64,000 bases of DNA from Bacillota bacterium. Its GTDB lineage: Bacteria; Bacillota; Clostridia; DSM-8532. Under the pieces are notes generated by a model, which searched no databases, was not told the DNA's origin, and saw only the letters and a program-made list of their open reading frames with translations. Location: contig JAEZTB010000019.1 in assembly GCA_023443745.1 (NCBI GenBank), forward strand, positions 62,001 through 126,000, given 5' to 3'. The position numbers and the translations under genes were made by a program. Positions 27,354 to 36,338 of the stretch are shown here, piece after piece (positions within the stretch are counted from its first letter, which is position 1; every line of letters begins with the position of its first letter).

Positions 27354-27914
27354 TTACCCTCCTTCATTAAATGCACTTGCATCTATAACGATTTTTTCCT
27401 TATCCATTGAAAAGACCTGCGCCAATTCACTTTTTATCCGGTCTGCTACATCAGCGTTCAGTGTTTTCAAGCGGTTCTCACCTGTAGGTTTAAGCGTGAG
27501 ATACAAAGCTCTGATCAGTCCGAACTTTTCATCCTTGGGATCCTCATAAAGAACAGCATCGACATTTGTGACCATAAACTCCCCCTCTCCTTTAAAACGG
27601 GTCTTGATGTCCAGTATTAGGGATTCTCTGTATAGCTCCAGCATCTGTGTCGTATCTTCCTGCTGAAGCCTGTCAACTCTCTTTTTAAGTTCCCCCTCCG
27701 AAAGCTTCATATAATCATTCCAAGCCATATTTTCCAATTGAAAGTCTCCCTTAAGGAAGTTTATAACCGGCATGGCAATAACCACCGTAACAGCAAGGCC
27801 GCTAACCAGACGCACATATTTATTGAGGCTTCCCTGTGGAGCAAATTTTTCAACTAGCGTGCAAAGTATTGTTATTGAAACCAGTGTAATGATCCATGTT
27901 CTCAGTACATCCAT
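27354..27914 (-). CDS. spoIIIAF: Stage III sporulation protein AF
   Basis: Two N-terminal transmembrane helices (TWIITLVSITILCTLVEKF; YVRLVSGLAVTVVIAMPVI) followed by a ring-building-motif domain; 186 residues. Position between AE and AG confirms identity. AGGAGAG precedes the ATG at 27914. Confidence 0.94.
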   Translation of the reverse strand: MDVLRTWIITLVSITILCTLVEKFAPQGSLNKYVRLVSGLAVTVVIAMPVINFLKGDFQLENMAWNDYMKLSEGELKKRVDRLQQEDTTQMLELYRESLILDIKTRFKGEGEFMVTNVDAVLYEDPKDEKFGLIRALYLTLKPTGENRLKTLNADVADRIKSELAQVFSMDKEKIVIDASAFNEGG

Positions 27915-27927
27915 ACCTTTTTCTCTC

Positions 27928-29127
27928 CTACGTCATAAAACCGCTTGAGCTCATGAGGGTACCTGTAAGCAGAATCAGTACAAACATGGCAGCCCCCATG
28001 ATTCCCAGCATAACCGACAGACAGCTTGAAGCGTCCTCTAAAGCATCGCATATGCATTCGTCACAAATGGGCGACCCAAAAGTTGCTGCCAATCTAAAAG
28101 AGATCATTACGATAAAAACCTTGATAAAGGGTATAACAAAGATCAGCGCCAGTCCTACTATGGTTAAAATACCAGCCGCATTGCGGGCGGCAGAAGTACA
28201 AAGCAGAATGGTTTCAGCGGCCTCGGACATGTATTTTCCGGCAACCGGAATAAAAGTACCGATAGCAAATTTCGTGGTTTTTATAGCTACCGCATCGACT
28301 GAGGCGCTTGCCAGCTTCTGAATGGAGATCATAAGAGAAAATGCAAGGGTTATGGCTCCCGTAATCCAAATGGTACAGCTCTTAAGCAATTTAGCCAGGG
28401 TTTTGAGCTTAAAGCGCTCGGAAATACTGTCAATGAGAAAAAGCAGCCCTGACATCACCGCCAAAGGTAAAAGAACAGTCTTAAAAATTTGACAGGCCGC
28501 GTTGACTCCAAGGAGCATGAGAGGCTGTATGGCAGTAACCGAGACAATTCGGCCGCTTGATGCCATCAGCGCAAACAATGCCGGCATGGCTAACGATGCA
28601 ATATGCTGCATGGATTCAATGGCAACCAAAGCCACATTGACCATGCTTCCAAAGCTTACCGAAGCCATGACAACCATCACGCCGTTTACTCCAAGCTTGG
28701 CCGCCTCATTGGGTATACCGCTTTCAAGAGGCTGCAGCGAGCGGATAACCGCGCCCAGGAGCATAATGGCAAACAATTCTATAATAAGTGCCAGGTTAGC
28801 TTTTATTTCTTTGCCAAGTAGAGCAAACAATACTTTGGGGAGGCCCTTGAGAGTATTGAGAGGCGTGCCCTTCATTGCATCATTCAGAAGATCATCCGAG
28901 TTGAAACCGTATGCTTTTGATATTTCTGATTTTTGCAGGGCTTTATCCACCGATTCCTTCACTGATTCTATCTCGCTATTGTTGAGCTTCTCTTCCAGAA
29001 CATTAGTATTGAGTTCCTGAGTTCCACCGGACTCGTTTTTGGCACTGACACGTAATACGGACAAAAAAAGCATCAGAAAAAACATCAAGATACAAATGAG
29101 TATTCTGTTTATGTAATGAAATTTCAT
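27928..29127 (-). CDS. spoIIIAE: Stage III sporulation protein AE
   Basis: Polytopic membrane component of the SpoIIIA-SpoIIQ channel. An N-terminal signal-like helix (ILICILMFFLMLFLSVLRVS) is followed by an extracytoplasmic stretch and about seven helices. The frame is open from 29226, but the ATG at 29127 starts a proper signal sequence and gives 399 residues, the length of the Bacillus protein. It also removes overlap with spoIIIAD. Confidence 0.94.
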   Translation of the reverse strand: MKFHYINRILICILMFFLMLFLSVLRVSAKNESGGTQELNTNVLEEKLNNSEIESVKESVDKALQKSEISKAYGFNSDDLLNDAMKGTPLNTLKGLPKVLFALLGKEIKANLALIIELFAIMLLGAVIRSLQPLESGIPNEAAKLGVNGVMVVMASVSFGSMVNVALVAIESMQHIASLAMPALFALMASSGRIVSVTAIQPLMLLGVNAACQIFKTVLLPLAVMSGLLFLIDSISERFKLKTLAKLLKSCTIWITGAITLAFSLMISIQKLASASVDAVAIKTTKFAIGTFIPVAGKYMSEAAETILLCTSAARNAAGILTIVGLALIFVIPFIKVFIVMISFRLAATFGSPICDECICDALEDASSCLSVMLGIMGAAMFVLILLTGTLMSSSGFMT

Positions 29128-29167
29128 GGCTTTTCTCACGCCTTTCTTTCCCTTCGGTACTTTCCGG

Positions 29168-29557
29168 TTAAATAATGGTGGAAATAATCCTGATAATGGA
29201 AGTCGCAATGGGTACAGCCACCACAAGCATCATAATCTTGCCTACCGTTTCAATTTTTGCGGCAATGGCGTTTTGTCCTACATCCCGGCAGGCATCCACT
29301 GAAAACTGTGTAATATAGGCCATGCCGGTTACCTTAAGAACAGGAACCAAAAGCTTGGCATCTATTCCTGCACGATTGATGCTTTCCTCCATGACGCCAA
29401 TAATAGCTCCTGCCTTGCCAAGAGCAACGACCAAAGCCATGACGCCGAAGGCTAATCCTAAAAGAAGACCCAACTCCGGCTTCTTGTCCGACACCACCAC
29501 GGCAAAGATGGCTGCCACTATTCCTATTGCAGCGACACGAATCAGCTCCGTTTCCAT
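29168..29557 (-). CDS. spoIIIAD: Stage III sporulation protein AD
   Basis: 129-residue membrane protein with four helices (LIRVAAIGIVAAIFAVVVSD and further), sharing the AC/AD family fold. It lies between spoIIIAC and spoIIIAE. GAGGTAC precedes the ATG by 11 bases. Confidence 0.95.
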   Translation of the reverse strand: METELIRVAAIGIVAAIFAVVVSDKKPELGLLLGLAFGVMALVVALGKAGAIIGVMEESINRAGIDAKLLVPVLKVTGMAYITQFSVDACRDVGQNAIAAKIETVGKIMMLVVAVPIATSIIRIISTII

Positions 29558-29579
29558 ATTTCATCAGTACCTCGTAATC

Positions 29580-29632
29580 AGTATGATGCATAGCAAACTG
29601 ATTTAATAGTTAACTGAGCATCATATGCTATG
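29580..29632. repeat. Inverted repeat between spoIIIAC and spoIIIAD
   Basis: TATGATGC and GCATCATA are complementary and flank an AT-rich stretch in the 83-base gap between the two genes, the widest gap inside this operon apart from the 64 bases before spoIIIAH. A hairpin could tune expression or processing; there is no U-tract. Confidence 0.35.
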
Positions 29633-29640
29633 TAACCAGC

Positions 29641-29835
29641 TTAAAAACCGAACAAGGCTTTTACGGTATCAAAAAGGTTAACAATCTCTTTGACCACCAT
29701 CATCAGCACCACCACGACTCCGGCCAAAGTCGTCATCATGGCCATTTCTTCCCGGCCCGACTTGTTAAGCACGACATTGAGAATGGAGACCAGAATACCG
29801 ATTGCCGCAATCTTGAAAATTAAATCTACGTCCAT
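29641..29835 (-). CDS. spoIIIAC: Stage III sporulation protein AC
   Basis: 64-residue protein with two helices (LIFKIAAIGILVSILNVVLN; MTTLAGVVVVLMMVVKEIVN), typical SpoIIIAC. It follows spoIIIAB by 12 bases. Confidence 0.95.
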   Translation of the reverse strand: MDVDLIFKIAAIGILVSILNVVLNKSGREEMAMMTTLAGVVVVLMMVVKEIVNLFDTVKALFGF

Positions 29836-29847
29836 GTTTGTATCCCC

Positions 29848-30393
29848 TTATATCAGAAGAATAACCACAGCAGCACCGCATAAGGCTCCCAGGTTTCTGT
29901 AAAGCCTGCCCTTGGTTTCCATGGCCTCTCTGGCCTTCTTTTCAAGAGCAGTAAGCTTCTCCTTCTCTATGTCCAGTACCGATTCCTGGTTTTGCCTGTC
30001 CGATTTTCCCAGCATTTCTCCGAAATCAGAGAGGTACTCCCAATCAGAATCGTCCAACGGCAATTGTCCCTTACTCTTTACTATGGCTTCCTTCCAGGCG
30101 GTTCCGGCATCCCTGTGCTGATCTCTCATTATGCTGCTACACTGTAAAAATACGTCTGACCATACCCCTCCTATGCTATCTTTTCCGATATTTTCAAAGG
30201 CGGCAAAAAGCGGAATTCCCAAACCACACATTTGACTTTTAAGATTAAGGAGAATATCCATGAGCTTTAAAAGTGCACGCTGCTTCTCGGCCAGCCTGCT
30301 CGACAGCTTCATCCCCAGGGCTGTGCATCCTATGAAAACCATGAGACAGCCCAGTGCCTTGACCCAAAACATTGAGTTCATTTCCATTTGCAT
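29848..30393 (-). CDS. spoIIIAB: Stage III sporulation protein AB
   Basis: 181-residue protein with helices at each end (WVKALGCLMVFIGCTALGMK; LGALCGAAVVILLI) and a central helical bundle related to type II secretion F proteins. Several in-frame ATGs begin the gene; the one at 30393 has AAAGGTG about 4 bases upstream, and ATG 30387 is equally possible. Its first ~49 codons overlap the 3' end of spoIIIAA in another frame, an unusually long overlap for this operon. Confidence 0.92.
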   Translation of the reverse strand: MQMEMNSMFWVKALGCLMVFIGCTALGMKLSSRLAEKQRALLKLMDILLNLKSQMCGLGIPLFAAFENIGKDSIGGVWSDVFLQCSSIMRDQHRDAGTAWKEAIVKSKGQLPLDDSDWEYLSDFGEMLGKSDRQNQESVLDIEKEKLTALEKKAREAMETKGRLYRNLGALCGAAVVILLI

Positions 30394-31345
30394 CCATCAC
30401 CTTTGTCCATCTTTTTCCGTTGTTCATCCCGAGTAAAATAATGCGCTCGAACCCATCTTTAGCAGCTAATTGTCCTATTCCAAGCCTTCCTTTAAAATCT
30501 TCCAGTCCGAAGGCGTGTGCAGTGGCGATAAGCCGGACGCCGCCGTTCCATGCCATTCTCACTGCCGCCGCGTCGGTTGGGCCTCCCAACTCATCCACAA
30601 CGATGACATGGGGAGCCATGCCTCTTAGCATAAGCTCGATGCCTTCACTTTTGCGGCAGCCATCCAAAATATCGGTTCTGGGTCCCAAGTCATTTTGGGG
30701 AACCCCACGATAGCTTGCAGCCAGTTCAGATCGTTCGTCAACAACGGCGGTGCGCAACCCTGTAAAGCTGTCATTACCGGCACCCTGGCTGATAAGCCGG
30801 CATAAATCCCGTAAGAGGGTAGTTTTCCCGCAGCGAGGCGGTGAGAGAATAAGGGTATTGTAAATATCCTGGCGTCCCCGTATGATATTGGGGAAAACTT
30901 CTCTGGCGCACCCCTTGAGCTGACGCGACAAGCGAATGCTGACAGAAGAAATATCCCTCATTGCCTTTATGCGGTCTCCCTCATAGACCACGGTCCCGCA
31001 GATTCCCGCCCTGTGCCCGCCTTTTAAAGTAATAAATCCCCGGTTGATATCCTCCTGGTAGGCATAAATGGAATGTTCGCAGAGTAAATAAAATAAATCC
31101 TTGACCTCCTGGGCCGTTACCATGAGCGCGAATTGAAGGTTGTCCGATAAAAAGCCATTACTTCCAATGAAACGATCGTATCCGGAAAAAACGCCCATAA
31201 GGGGAAGCCCCGCACGGATTCTTATCTCTTCAAGCTCATTTAAAAGCTCGCTTTTTAAGCCTCTTATAGCTGATTTTATCCGCTCCGGAAGATAGGCTGA
31301 TATCAATTCATCAAAGCGCTCGCTTCCCACCCGGTCAGGGTTCAT
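30245..31345 (-). CDS. spoIIIAA: Stage III sporulation protein AA (secretion ATPase-like)
   Basis: Cytoplasmic ATPase related to type II/IV secretion motors that energises or assembles the SpoIIIA channel. The P-loop reads SPPRCGKTTLLRDLCRLI (first Gly replaced by Ser) near residue 205, and the Walker B region PHVIVVDELGGPTDAAAV near 280. The frame opens at 31435; GGAGGT 7 bases before ATG 31345 sets the start, giving 366 residues. The last ~49 residues (from about NELNVLGQGTG) extend past the usual family end and overlap spoIIIAB by 149 bases. Confidence 0.94.
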   Translation of the reverse strand: MNPDRVGSERFDELISAYLPERIKSAIRGLKSELLNELEEIRIRAGLPLMGVFSGYDRFIGSNGFLSDNLQFALMVTAQEVKDLFYLLCEHSIYAYQEDINRGFITLKGGHRAGICGTVVYEGDRIKAMRDISSVSIRLSRQLKGCAREVFPNIIRGRQDIYNTLILSPPRCGKTTLLRDLCRLISQGAGNDSFTGLRTAVVDERSELAASYRGVPQNDLGPRTDILDGCRKSEGIELMLRGMAPHVIVVDELGGPTDAAAVRMAWNGGVRLIATAHAFGLEDFKGRLGIGQLAAKDGFERIILLGMNNGKRWTKVMDANGNELNVLGQGTGLSHGFHRMHSPGDEAVEQAGREAACTFKAHGYSP

Positions 31346-31382
31346 GGAAATACCTCCACACAAAAAAATACGGACATGCTTA

Positions 31383-31411
31383 AATCTATGCCCGTGCCTG
31401 TCCCGATATGA
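31383..31411 (-). promoter_or_regulatory. Sigma-E-type promoter of the spoIIIA operon
   Basis: On minus, TCATATC (31405-31411) and CATAGATT (31383-31390) are separated by 14 bases, close to the mother-cell sigma-E consensus (KMATATT, CATACAMT). The predicted start near 31376 leaves a leader of about 30 bases. The operon is known to be sigma-E controlled in Bacillus. Confidence 0.7.
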
Positions 31412-31412
31412 A

Positions 31413-31457
31413 TAAAAAAAAAGAGACCGGCTCAAGGTTTTTAACTTGAGCCGGTCC
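31413..31457 (-). terminator. Terminator of the foldase gene
   Basis: On minus, GGACCGGCTCAAG pairs with CTTGAGCCGGTC (12 bp, GC-rich) around an AT-rich loop and is followed by a run of Ts. It separates the foldase transcript from spoIIIAA, and abuts the sigma-E -35 element. Confidence 0.9.
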
Positions 31458-31474
31458 CGTACTTTATTTAATTT

Positions 31475-32605
31475 TTATCTATAGGAAAAAGAATCATAGA
31501 CTCTATCGTTCTTGATGATATTATAACGCGACTCAAGTCTCCAGGTCTGAAGGGCATTATCATAAAATGCTTCTTTTGCCTCATTTTCCATAGTGGTTTT
31601 TATTGTCGCCTTCACATCCTCAAAGGCCGTACGATCTTCAATTTTGACCACATAGATGGCGTCATCGGTATCAATAATACTGGAATCTTCCGGCTTGTTG
31701 GCAAAGACATAATCAATAACCTTTTGAATAGTGGTGTTTTCACTATAGCTCAGCGTAAACTTCCCCAATTTTCCAGAGTCGGTGCCCTCAGTGGCTTTGG
31801 CCTCCGTATACTCGACAATAACCTTATCCACATCCTCACCCTTCTTAATCTTGCCCAATGCCTCTTCGGCTTTGGTCATCTTTGCATCCAGTTGATCCTG
31901 AGGAAGTTTTTCATTCTTTTCATCATACTTGGATAGTACGATATAGCTGATATCTACCTTATCAAATTTTTTGGTATCCTTGTCGTAATAAGCCTTTATT
32001 TCTTCATCTTTGATTTCTTCGGCTTTATACTCCTTGCCCAGATAGGCCGCCTTATATTTATCAATGAGCATGAGATTGGCGGTCACTTTTCTAAATTCAT
32101 TAACACTTATCTTATAGGCTTTCTTGATTTGTTCAGAGAATTTACTATCCGTCAGATTTCTCTTCAAGGAGGCCATAAAGGAATCAATTTCGTTTTTAAT
32201 ATCCGAATCTACCTTCAGTCCCATTTCCTTCGCCTTGATCAATTGAACCATGTGATCCTTTGAGGCTTCCAAGGCATCGCGTTTAGCATTCTCCCATGGA
32301 TTTTGTCCATCAGTTACCTTTGTCCAGTATTCCTTCTTCTCCTGCTCGGTCTTACTATTGAGTCCTTCCTTTTGTTCATACTCCGCCTGCGTCTGACTTA
32401 AGAGAAACTGATACTCATATTTTGAGATACGGTTCCCGTCAACAGTTGCCACGAAGCTGCCGGAATCAATAAAATAGTAAGTGAGCGCAGCAACCAATAA
32501 TATGGCAATGGTCACAATAATCTTAATCCTGCTAGTCTCACCCTTAGTCCTTATGAGATTTTTCTTGGGCGCATTAGGCTTAGCCTTAAGTTGTTTTTTC
32601 TCCAT
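31475..32605 (-). CDS. PrsA/SurA-like peptidyl-prolyl isomerase, membrane anchored
   Basis: 376-residue secreted foldase: basic N-terminus, transmembrane helix (IKIIVTIAILLVAALTYYFI), SurA_N-like helical region (about 55-205), and a parvulin-type rotamase domain (about 215-320; KLGKFTLSYSENTTIQKVID and TDDAIYVVKIEDRTAFEDV). It has no lipobox, unlike Bacillus PrsA. ATG at 32605 with AAGGGTGG upstream is chosen over the earlier in-frame start at 32629. Position after mfd is common in Clostridia. Confidence 0.87.
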   Translation of the reverse strand: MEKKQLKAKPNAPKKNLIRTKGETSRIKIIVTIAILLVAALTYYFIDSGSFVATVDGNRISKYEYQFLLSQTQAEYEQKEGLNSKTEQEKKEYWTKVTDGQNPWENAKRDALEASKDHMVQLIKAKEMGLKVDSDIKNEIDSFMASLKRNLTDSKFSEQIKKAYKISVNEFRKVTANLMLIDKYKAAYLGKEYKAEEIKDEEIKAYYDKDTKKFDKVDISYIVLSKYDEKNEKLPQDQLDAKMTKAEEALGKIKKGEDVDKVIVEYTEAKATEGTDSGKLGKFTLSYSENTTIQKVIDYVFANKPEDSSIIDTDDAIYVVKIEDRTAFEDVKATIKTTMENEAKEAFYDNALQTWRLESRYNIIKNDRVYDSFSYR

Positions 32606-32644
32606 ATGTTCCACCCTTTTTGTCAGCATGAGTTGCGAGCGTAC

Positions 32645-32664
32645 CTATGGCACACACCATAGGT
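32645..32664. repeat. Small inverted repeat between mfd and the foldase gene
   Basis: ACCTATGG and CCATAGGT flank CACACA/related loop bases. No T-run follows on either strand, so it is not a standard terminator; possible operator or mRNA hairpin. Confidence 0.35.
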
Positions 32665-32719
32665 CTCGACCCATAACTAAAAAATAGTCCCTGTACTTTT
32701 TCATTATAATAAATCAGCC

Positions 32720-35700
32720 TCATAACTTCAATTTCTGTAGGTCCTGTAATAGAATCTTAATATTGTTAAGGACTTCGTATTGCTTCTCATTCCTGGTTCT
32801 AAGCGAAAGATAGGGCTGCTTTCCAGCACTGAACATTAGTTTTCCTCGGAACGATCCCATTAATTCACCAATCTTTTCAAGAGGCAGTCCCCCATGCTCG
32901 GGAAAATTAAGCAGTACGGCATCCTCTCGCTCCTTTATAGAGACAAAGCCCAGGAATGCAGCCAAATTCTTAATATATGCGATTTCTATGAGATTATTGG
33001 TCTCCTCAGGAATATCCCCATAGCGGTCAATAAGCTCATCCCGGATGTCCATCATTTCTTCCTGGGTCTCTACAGCCGAAATGATTCTGTACATATCTAT
33101 CCGCTGGTCCTCGTCTTCAATATAGGCTGCATCAATATATGCATTAGTCCGGAATTCAATTGTGGTATCGGCGGCTCTATTGGTAACTGGCTCTCCCTTC
33201 ATCTCCGTAATGGTTTCGTCCAGAAGTTTGAGATACATGTCATATCCCACCGATTCCATATGTCCGTGCTGTTCAGGTCCAAGAATATTCCCCGCTCCTC
33301 TGATTTGAAGGTCCCGCATGGCAATCTTGAAGCCGGAACCGAATTCAGTAAACTCCTTAATGGCTTTAAGCCTCTTTTCGGCAATCTCGTTAAGTACCTT
33401 GTCCCTCTTGTAGGTCAAGTAGGCATAAGCCAAACGGTTGGAGCGGCCCACCCTTCCCCGAAGCTGATAAAGCTGGGCAAGGCCTAACCTGTCTGCATTT
33501 TCTACAATAATGGTGTTGACATTGGGCATATCAATACCCGACTCAATAATGGTGGTACAGACCAATACATCATAATCCTTGTCAAGAAAGGACCCAATTG
33601 CCTGCTCCAAATTTCTCTCACCCATTTTACCATGGGCATAGCCTAACCTGGCCTCAGGTACAAGGCTCTGAATATGCGCTACTTTGGAGTGGATGCCTTG
33701 AACCCGGTTGAATAAATAGAAGACCTGACCTCCTCGGGCCAGTTCACGTTGAACAGCATCCCGAATAATATCCTCCCGTTGCTCCACCACATAGGTTTGG
33801 ACGGGGTAGCGATGCTCGGGCGGGTCCTCTAACGTACTGATGTCCCGGATGCCGGACAGGGACATGTTAAGAGTTCTGGGAATGGGTGTGGCGGAGAGGG
33901 TTAGAATATCTACCTTGGGATATCTGGTTTTGATAATCTCCTTATGCTCCACCCCGAAGCGGTGCTCCTCATCGATGACCAGTAGTCCCAAATCCTTGAA
34001 TTTAACCGACTCGGACAGCATCATGTGAGTTCCTACTAAAACATCAATGCTTCCACTTTTAATGTCCCGAATAATAGTCCTTTGCTCCGAGTCAGTCTTA
34101 AACCGGCTCAACATCTCAACCCGAATGGGGAAACCCGAAAATCTTTTTTTGAAATTATCAAAATGCTGGGAGGCTAAAACAGTGGTAGGGACTAAAAAAG
34201 CTGCCTGTTTTCCATCCATGACCGCTTTAAACACAGCCCGCAGAGCCACTTCCGTTTTACCATAGCCCACATCTCCGCATAGGAGACGGTCCATAATGCC
34301 TTCCATCTCCATATCCCGCTTGATTTCATCAATGCAGCGCAGCTGATCAGGAGTCTCCTCATAGGGAAAAGCCTCCTCAAACTGACTCTGCCATACTGTG
34401 TCGGGCGCAAAAGCATGACCCTTCATGTTGCGGCGTTCGGCTTGAATGCGGATCATATTGTCTGCCAATACGCGCAGAGATTCTTTAACCTTTGCCTTGG
34501 CTTTGACCCACTCGGTTCCGCCTAGTTTATTGAGTCTGGGTTCCCTGCCCTCCGAGCCGATGTATTTTTGGATGAGGTCCATACTGGTAGTGGGAATGTA
34601 AAGAGATCCCCCATCTTTATAGCTGATTTTCAGATAATCTTTTCGGATACCCTCTACCAAAAGCTGTTCAATACCATTGTAAACACCGATGCCGTGTGCC
34701 TGATGAACCACATAATCTCCTACCTTGAGATCGGTGAAAGAGGATATGCGCTTACCTTTTTCAAAGGCTTTCTTGCTGCTGCGGTGAGCCCGGAAGGAAG
34801 CGATATCGCTCTCAGCCACGACTACCAGCTTTTCATCACCATAAATAAAGCCGGTTTGAAGATGCCCGTATTCCAGTAATACTGAGATACCTTCTGGCCA
34901 CGGCTCACCTTCCCGGGAGGCAATAGCTATGATTCCTTTTTCCCGCAGTTCTTCCAAGAGTCTTTCAATACGTTCCTGGGAGGAGCATAGGATAAGAATC
35001 CTATAATTTTCCGATGTCCACTTCCTGATGTCATCGGAAAGAAGATCCAGTCTGCCGCTATAAGGACTGATGCTGGACCCCTTGACTTGGAGCTTGACGG
35101 CCGCATGCTCCGTTAAGGACCGACTTTCTTCAAAAGGTGCCAGAGTGATGAGGCTATAGCTTTTTGCTCTGTCTATAAGGGTCTCAACATCATGGAGCAT
35201 GGAGAAGGTCCCCTGAAGGATCATACCCTTCTCTAAAAGCGTTTCACACAGGTTATTGAGATCCTCCTGCTCGTTTTGCATTCTCTCGCGGGTTCTTTCC
35301 GGCTCTTCAAAAAAGACCAGGTGTCGTTCGGTCAGATAGTCAAAAAGACTGGCTTTTTCCTCTAAAAGGTAAGGAATAAATTTATCAACCCCAGTAAAAT
35401 AGTGGCTGTCATGGAGCTTTTCCACATAGCGCATGATATTCTTCTTCAAGAGGGGCCGTACCTCAGCCGAAACTTTAGGCAGAGTTTCTGCAAGGGCTGC
35501 CTCTAACCGCTTCCCGATACCTTCGATTTCTTCCCTTGAATAAACAATTTCTCTGGCAGGGTAAATGGACAAGACTTCGCAAGGGCCTACCGAACGTTGA
35601 TTCTCAGCAGAAAACCACCGCATGGAATCAATCTCGATATCAAAGAATTCAATACGGCAAGGCATTTGGGCATTAACGGGATAAATATCCAGAATACCTC

Positions 35701-36226
35701 CGCGCTTGGCATACTGGCCCCGCCCTTCCACTTTTTCTTCACGCTCATAGCCCATTTCCAAAAGCTTTTGCTCCAATTGGCCACTTTCAAAGCACTCTCC
35801 GGGCCGAAGGGTAACCAGGTGCTTGTTAAAAGCGGAGGGAGGCATGAGGAAATGCATGAGAGCCTCTGCCGAGGTCACAATAAAGCGATAATCCCCGTTG
35901 AGAATCCTGACTAGGGAAGCGATTCTTCCATAGGTCTGCTCAAAGCTGCGCGCTTCCACGTCATAAAGCATAATTTCCCGGTTGGTCAAATAAACAGCAT
36001 TATCCCCGGTAAGAAAGGACAGATCCGCATAGGCCTGGCGCGCCTGCATTTCATTCCAGGCTACATACAGCCCTTTCATATTTGTGAGCTCCGAAAGGGT
36101 GTGGGCAAGATGTCTCTTCTGTGCGTCGGATACACCATATAAAAAGGTCTCGGTACCGGCAGCAGCCAAGCGTGAAATACGGTTTATATTCTCGGATTTT
36201 CTCAAAATAGAAGTGGTATGCTTCAT
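32720..36226 (-). CDS. mfd: Transcription-repair coupling factor Mfd
   Basis: Translocase that removes stalled RNA polymerase from lesions and recruits UvrA. At 1168 residues it is full length: UvrB-like N-terminal region, RNAP-interaction domain (GDYVVHQAHGIGVYNGIEQL), helicase Walker A LLCGDVGYGKTEVALRA, DEEH box (LLVIDEEHRFGVEHKE), TRG motif (ILGPEQHGHMESVGYDMYLK) and C-terminal inhibitory domain. AAGGGG precedes the ATG at 36226. Two tandem palindromic repeats lie in its 5' region. Confidence 0.98.
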   Translation of the reverse strand: MKHTTSILRKSENINRISRLAAAGTETFLYGVSDAQKRHLAHTLSELTNMKGLYVAWNEMQARQAYADLSFLTGDNAVYLTNREIMLYDVEARSFEQTYGRIASLVRILNGDYRFIVTSAEALMHFLMPPSAFNKHLVTLRPGECFESGQLEQKLLEMGYEREEKVEGRGQYAKRGGILDIYPVNAQMPCRIEFFDIEIDSMRWFSAENQRSVGPCEVLSIYPAREIVYSREEIEGIGKRLEAALAETLPKVSAEVRPLLKKNIMRYVEKLHDSHYFTGVDKFIPYLLEEKASLFDYLTERHLVFFEEPERTRERMQNEQEDLNNLCETLLEKGMILQGTFSMLHDVETLIDRAKSYSLITLAPFEESRSLTEHAAVKLQVKGSSISPYSGRLDLLSDDIRKWTSENYRILILCSSQERIERLLEELREKGIIAIASREGEPWPEGISVLLEYGHLQTGFIYGDEKLVVVAESDIASFRAHRSSKKAFEKGKRISSFTDLKVGDYVVHQAHGIGVYNGIEQLLVEGIRKDYLKISYKDGGSLYIPTTSMDLIQKYIGSEGREPRLNKLGGTEWVKAKAKVKESLRVLADNMIRIQAERRNMKGHAFAPDTVWQSQFEEAFPYEETPDQLRCIDEIKRDMEMEGIMDRLLCGDVGYGKTEVALRAVFKAVMDGKQAAFLVPTTVLASQHFDNFKKRFSGFPIRVEMLSRFKTDSEQRTIIRDIKSGSIDVLVGTHMMLSESVKFKDLGLLVIDEEHRFGVEHKEIIKTRYPKVDILTLSATPIPRTLNMSLSGIRDISTLEDPPEHRYPVQTYVVEQREDIIRDAVQRELARGGQVFYLFNRVQGIHSKVAHIQSLVPEARLGYAHGKMGERNLEQAIGSFLDKDYDVLVCTTIIESGIDMPNVNTIIVENADRLGLAQLYQLRGRVGRSNRLAYAYLTYKRDKVLNEIAEKRLKAIKEFTEFGSGFKIAMRDLQIRGAGNILGPEQHGHMESVGYDMYLKLLDETITEMKGEPVTNRAADTTIEFRTNAYIDAAYIEDEDQRIDMYRIISAVETQEEMMDIRDELIDRYGDIPEETNNLIEIAYIKNLAAFLGFVSIKEREDAVLLNFPEHGGLPLEKIGELMGSFRGKLMFSAGKQPYLSLRTRNEKQYEVLNNIKILLQDLQKLKL

Positions 36227-36243
36227 AATAACCCCTTGTTCAT

Positions 36244-36312
36244 GGATGATCGAAAGTTATACTTCGATTGCTCCTTAACGGATGATCGAAGTTGTACTTC
36301 GATTGCTCCTTT
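36244..36312. repeat. Two tandem copies of palindromic repeat family B
   Basis: Copies at 36244-36276 and 36280-36312 share GGATGATCGAA, a short AT-rich centre, and TTCGATTGCTCCTT. The inner GATCGAA/TTCGAT arms are complementary, so each can form a hairpin. A third full copy in opposite orientation is at 50157-50190, and half copies are near 8037 and 39889. Copies lie only between genes. On the minus strand each copy carries AAGGAG, a ribosome-site-like sequence, upstream of mfd. Confidence 0.75.
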
Positions 36313-36338
36313 GATCTTGATATTAGTATGACCGATAT

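Noticed and set aside
36244..36312. CRISPR-like array of short repeats
   Set aside because: Only two palindromic units with a 3-base gap, no spacers and no cas genes.
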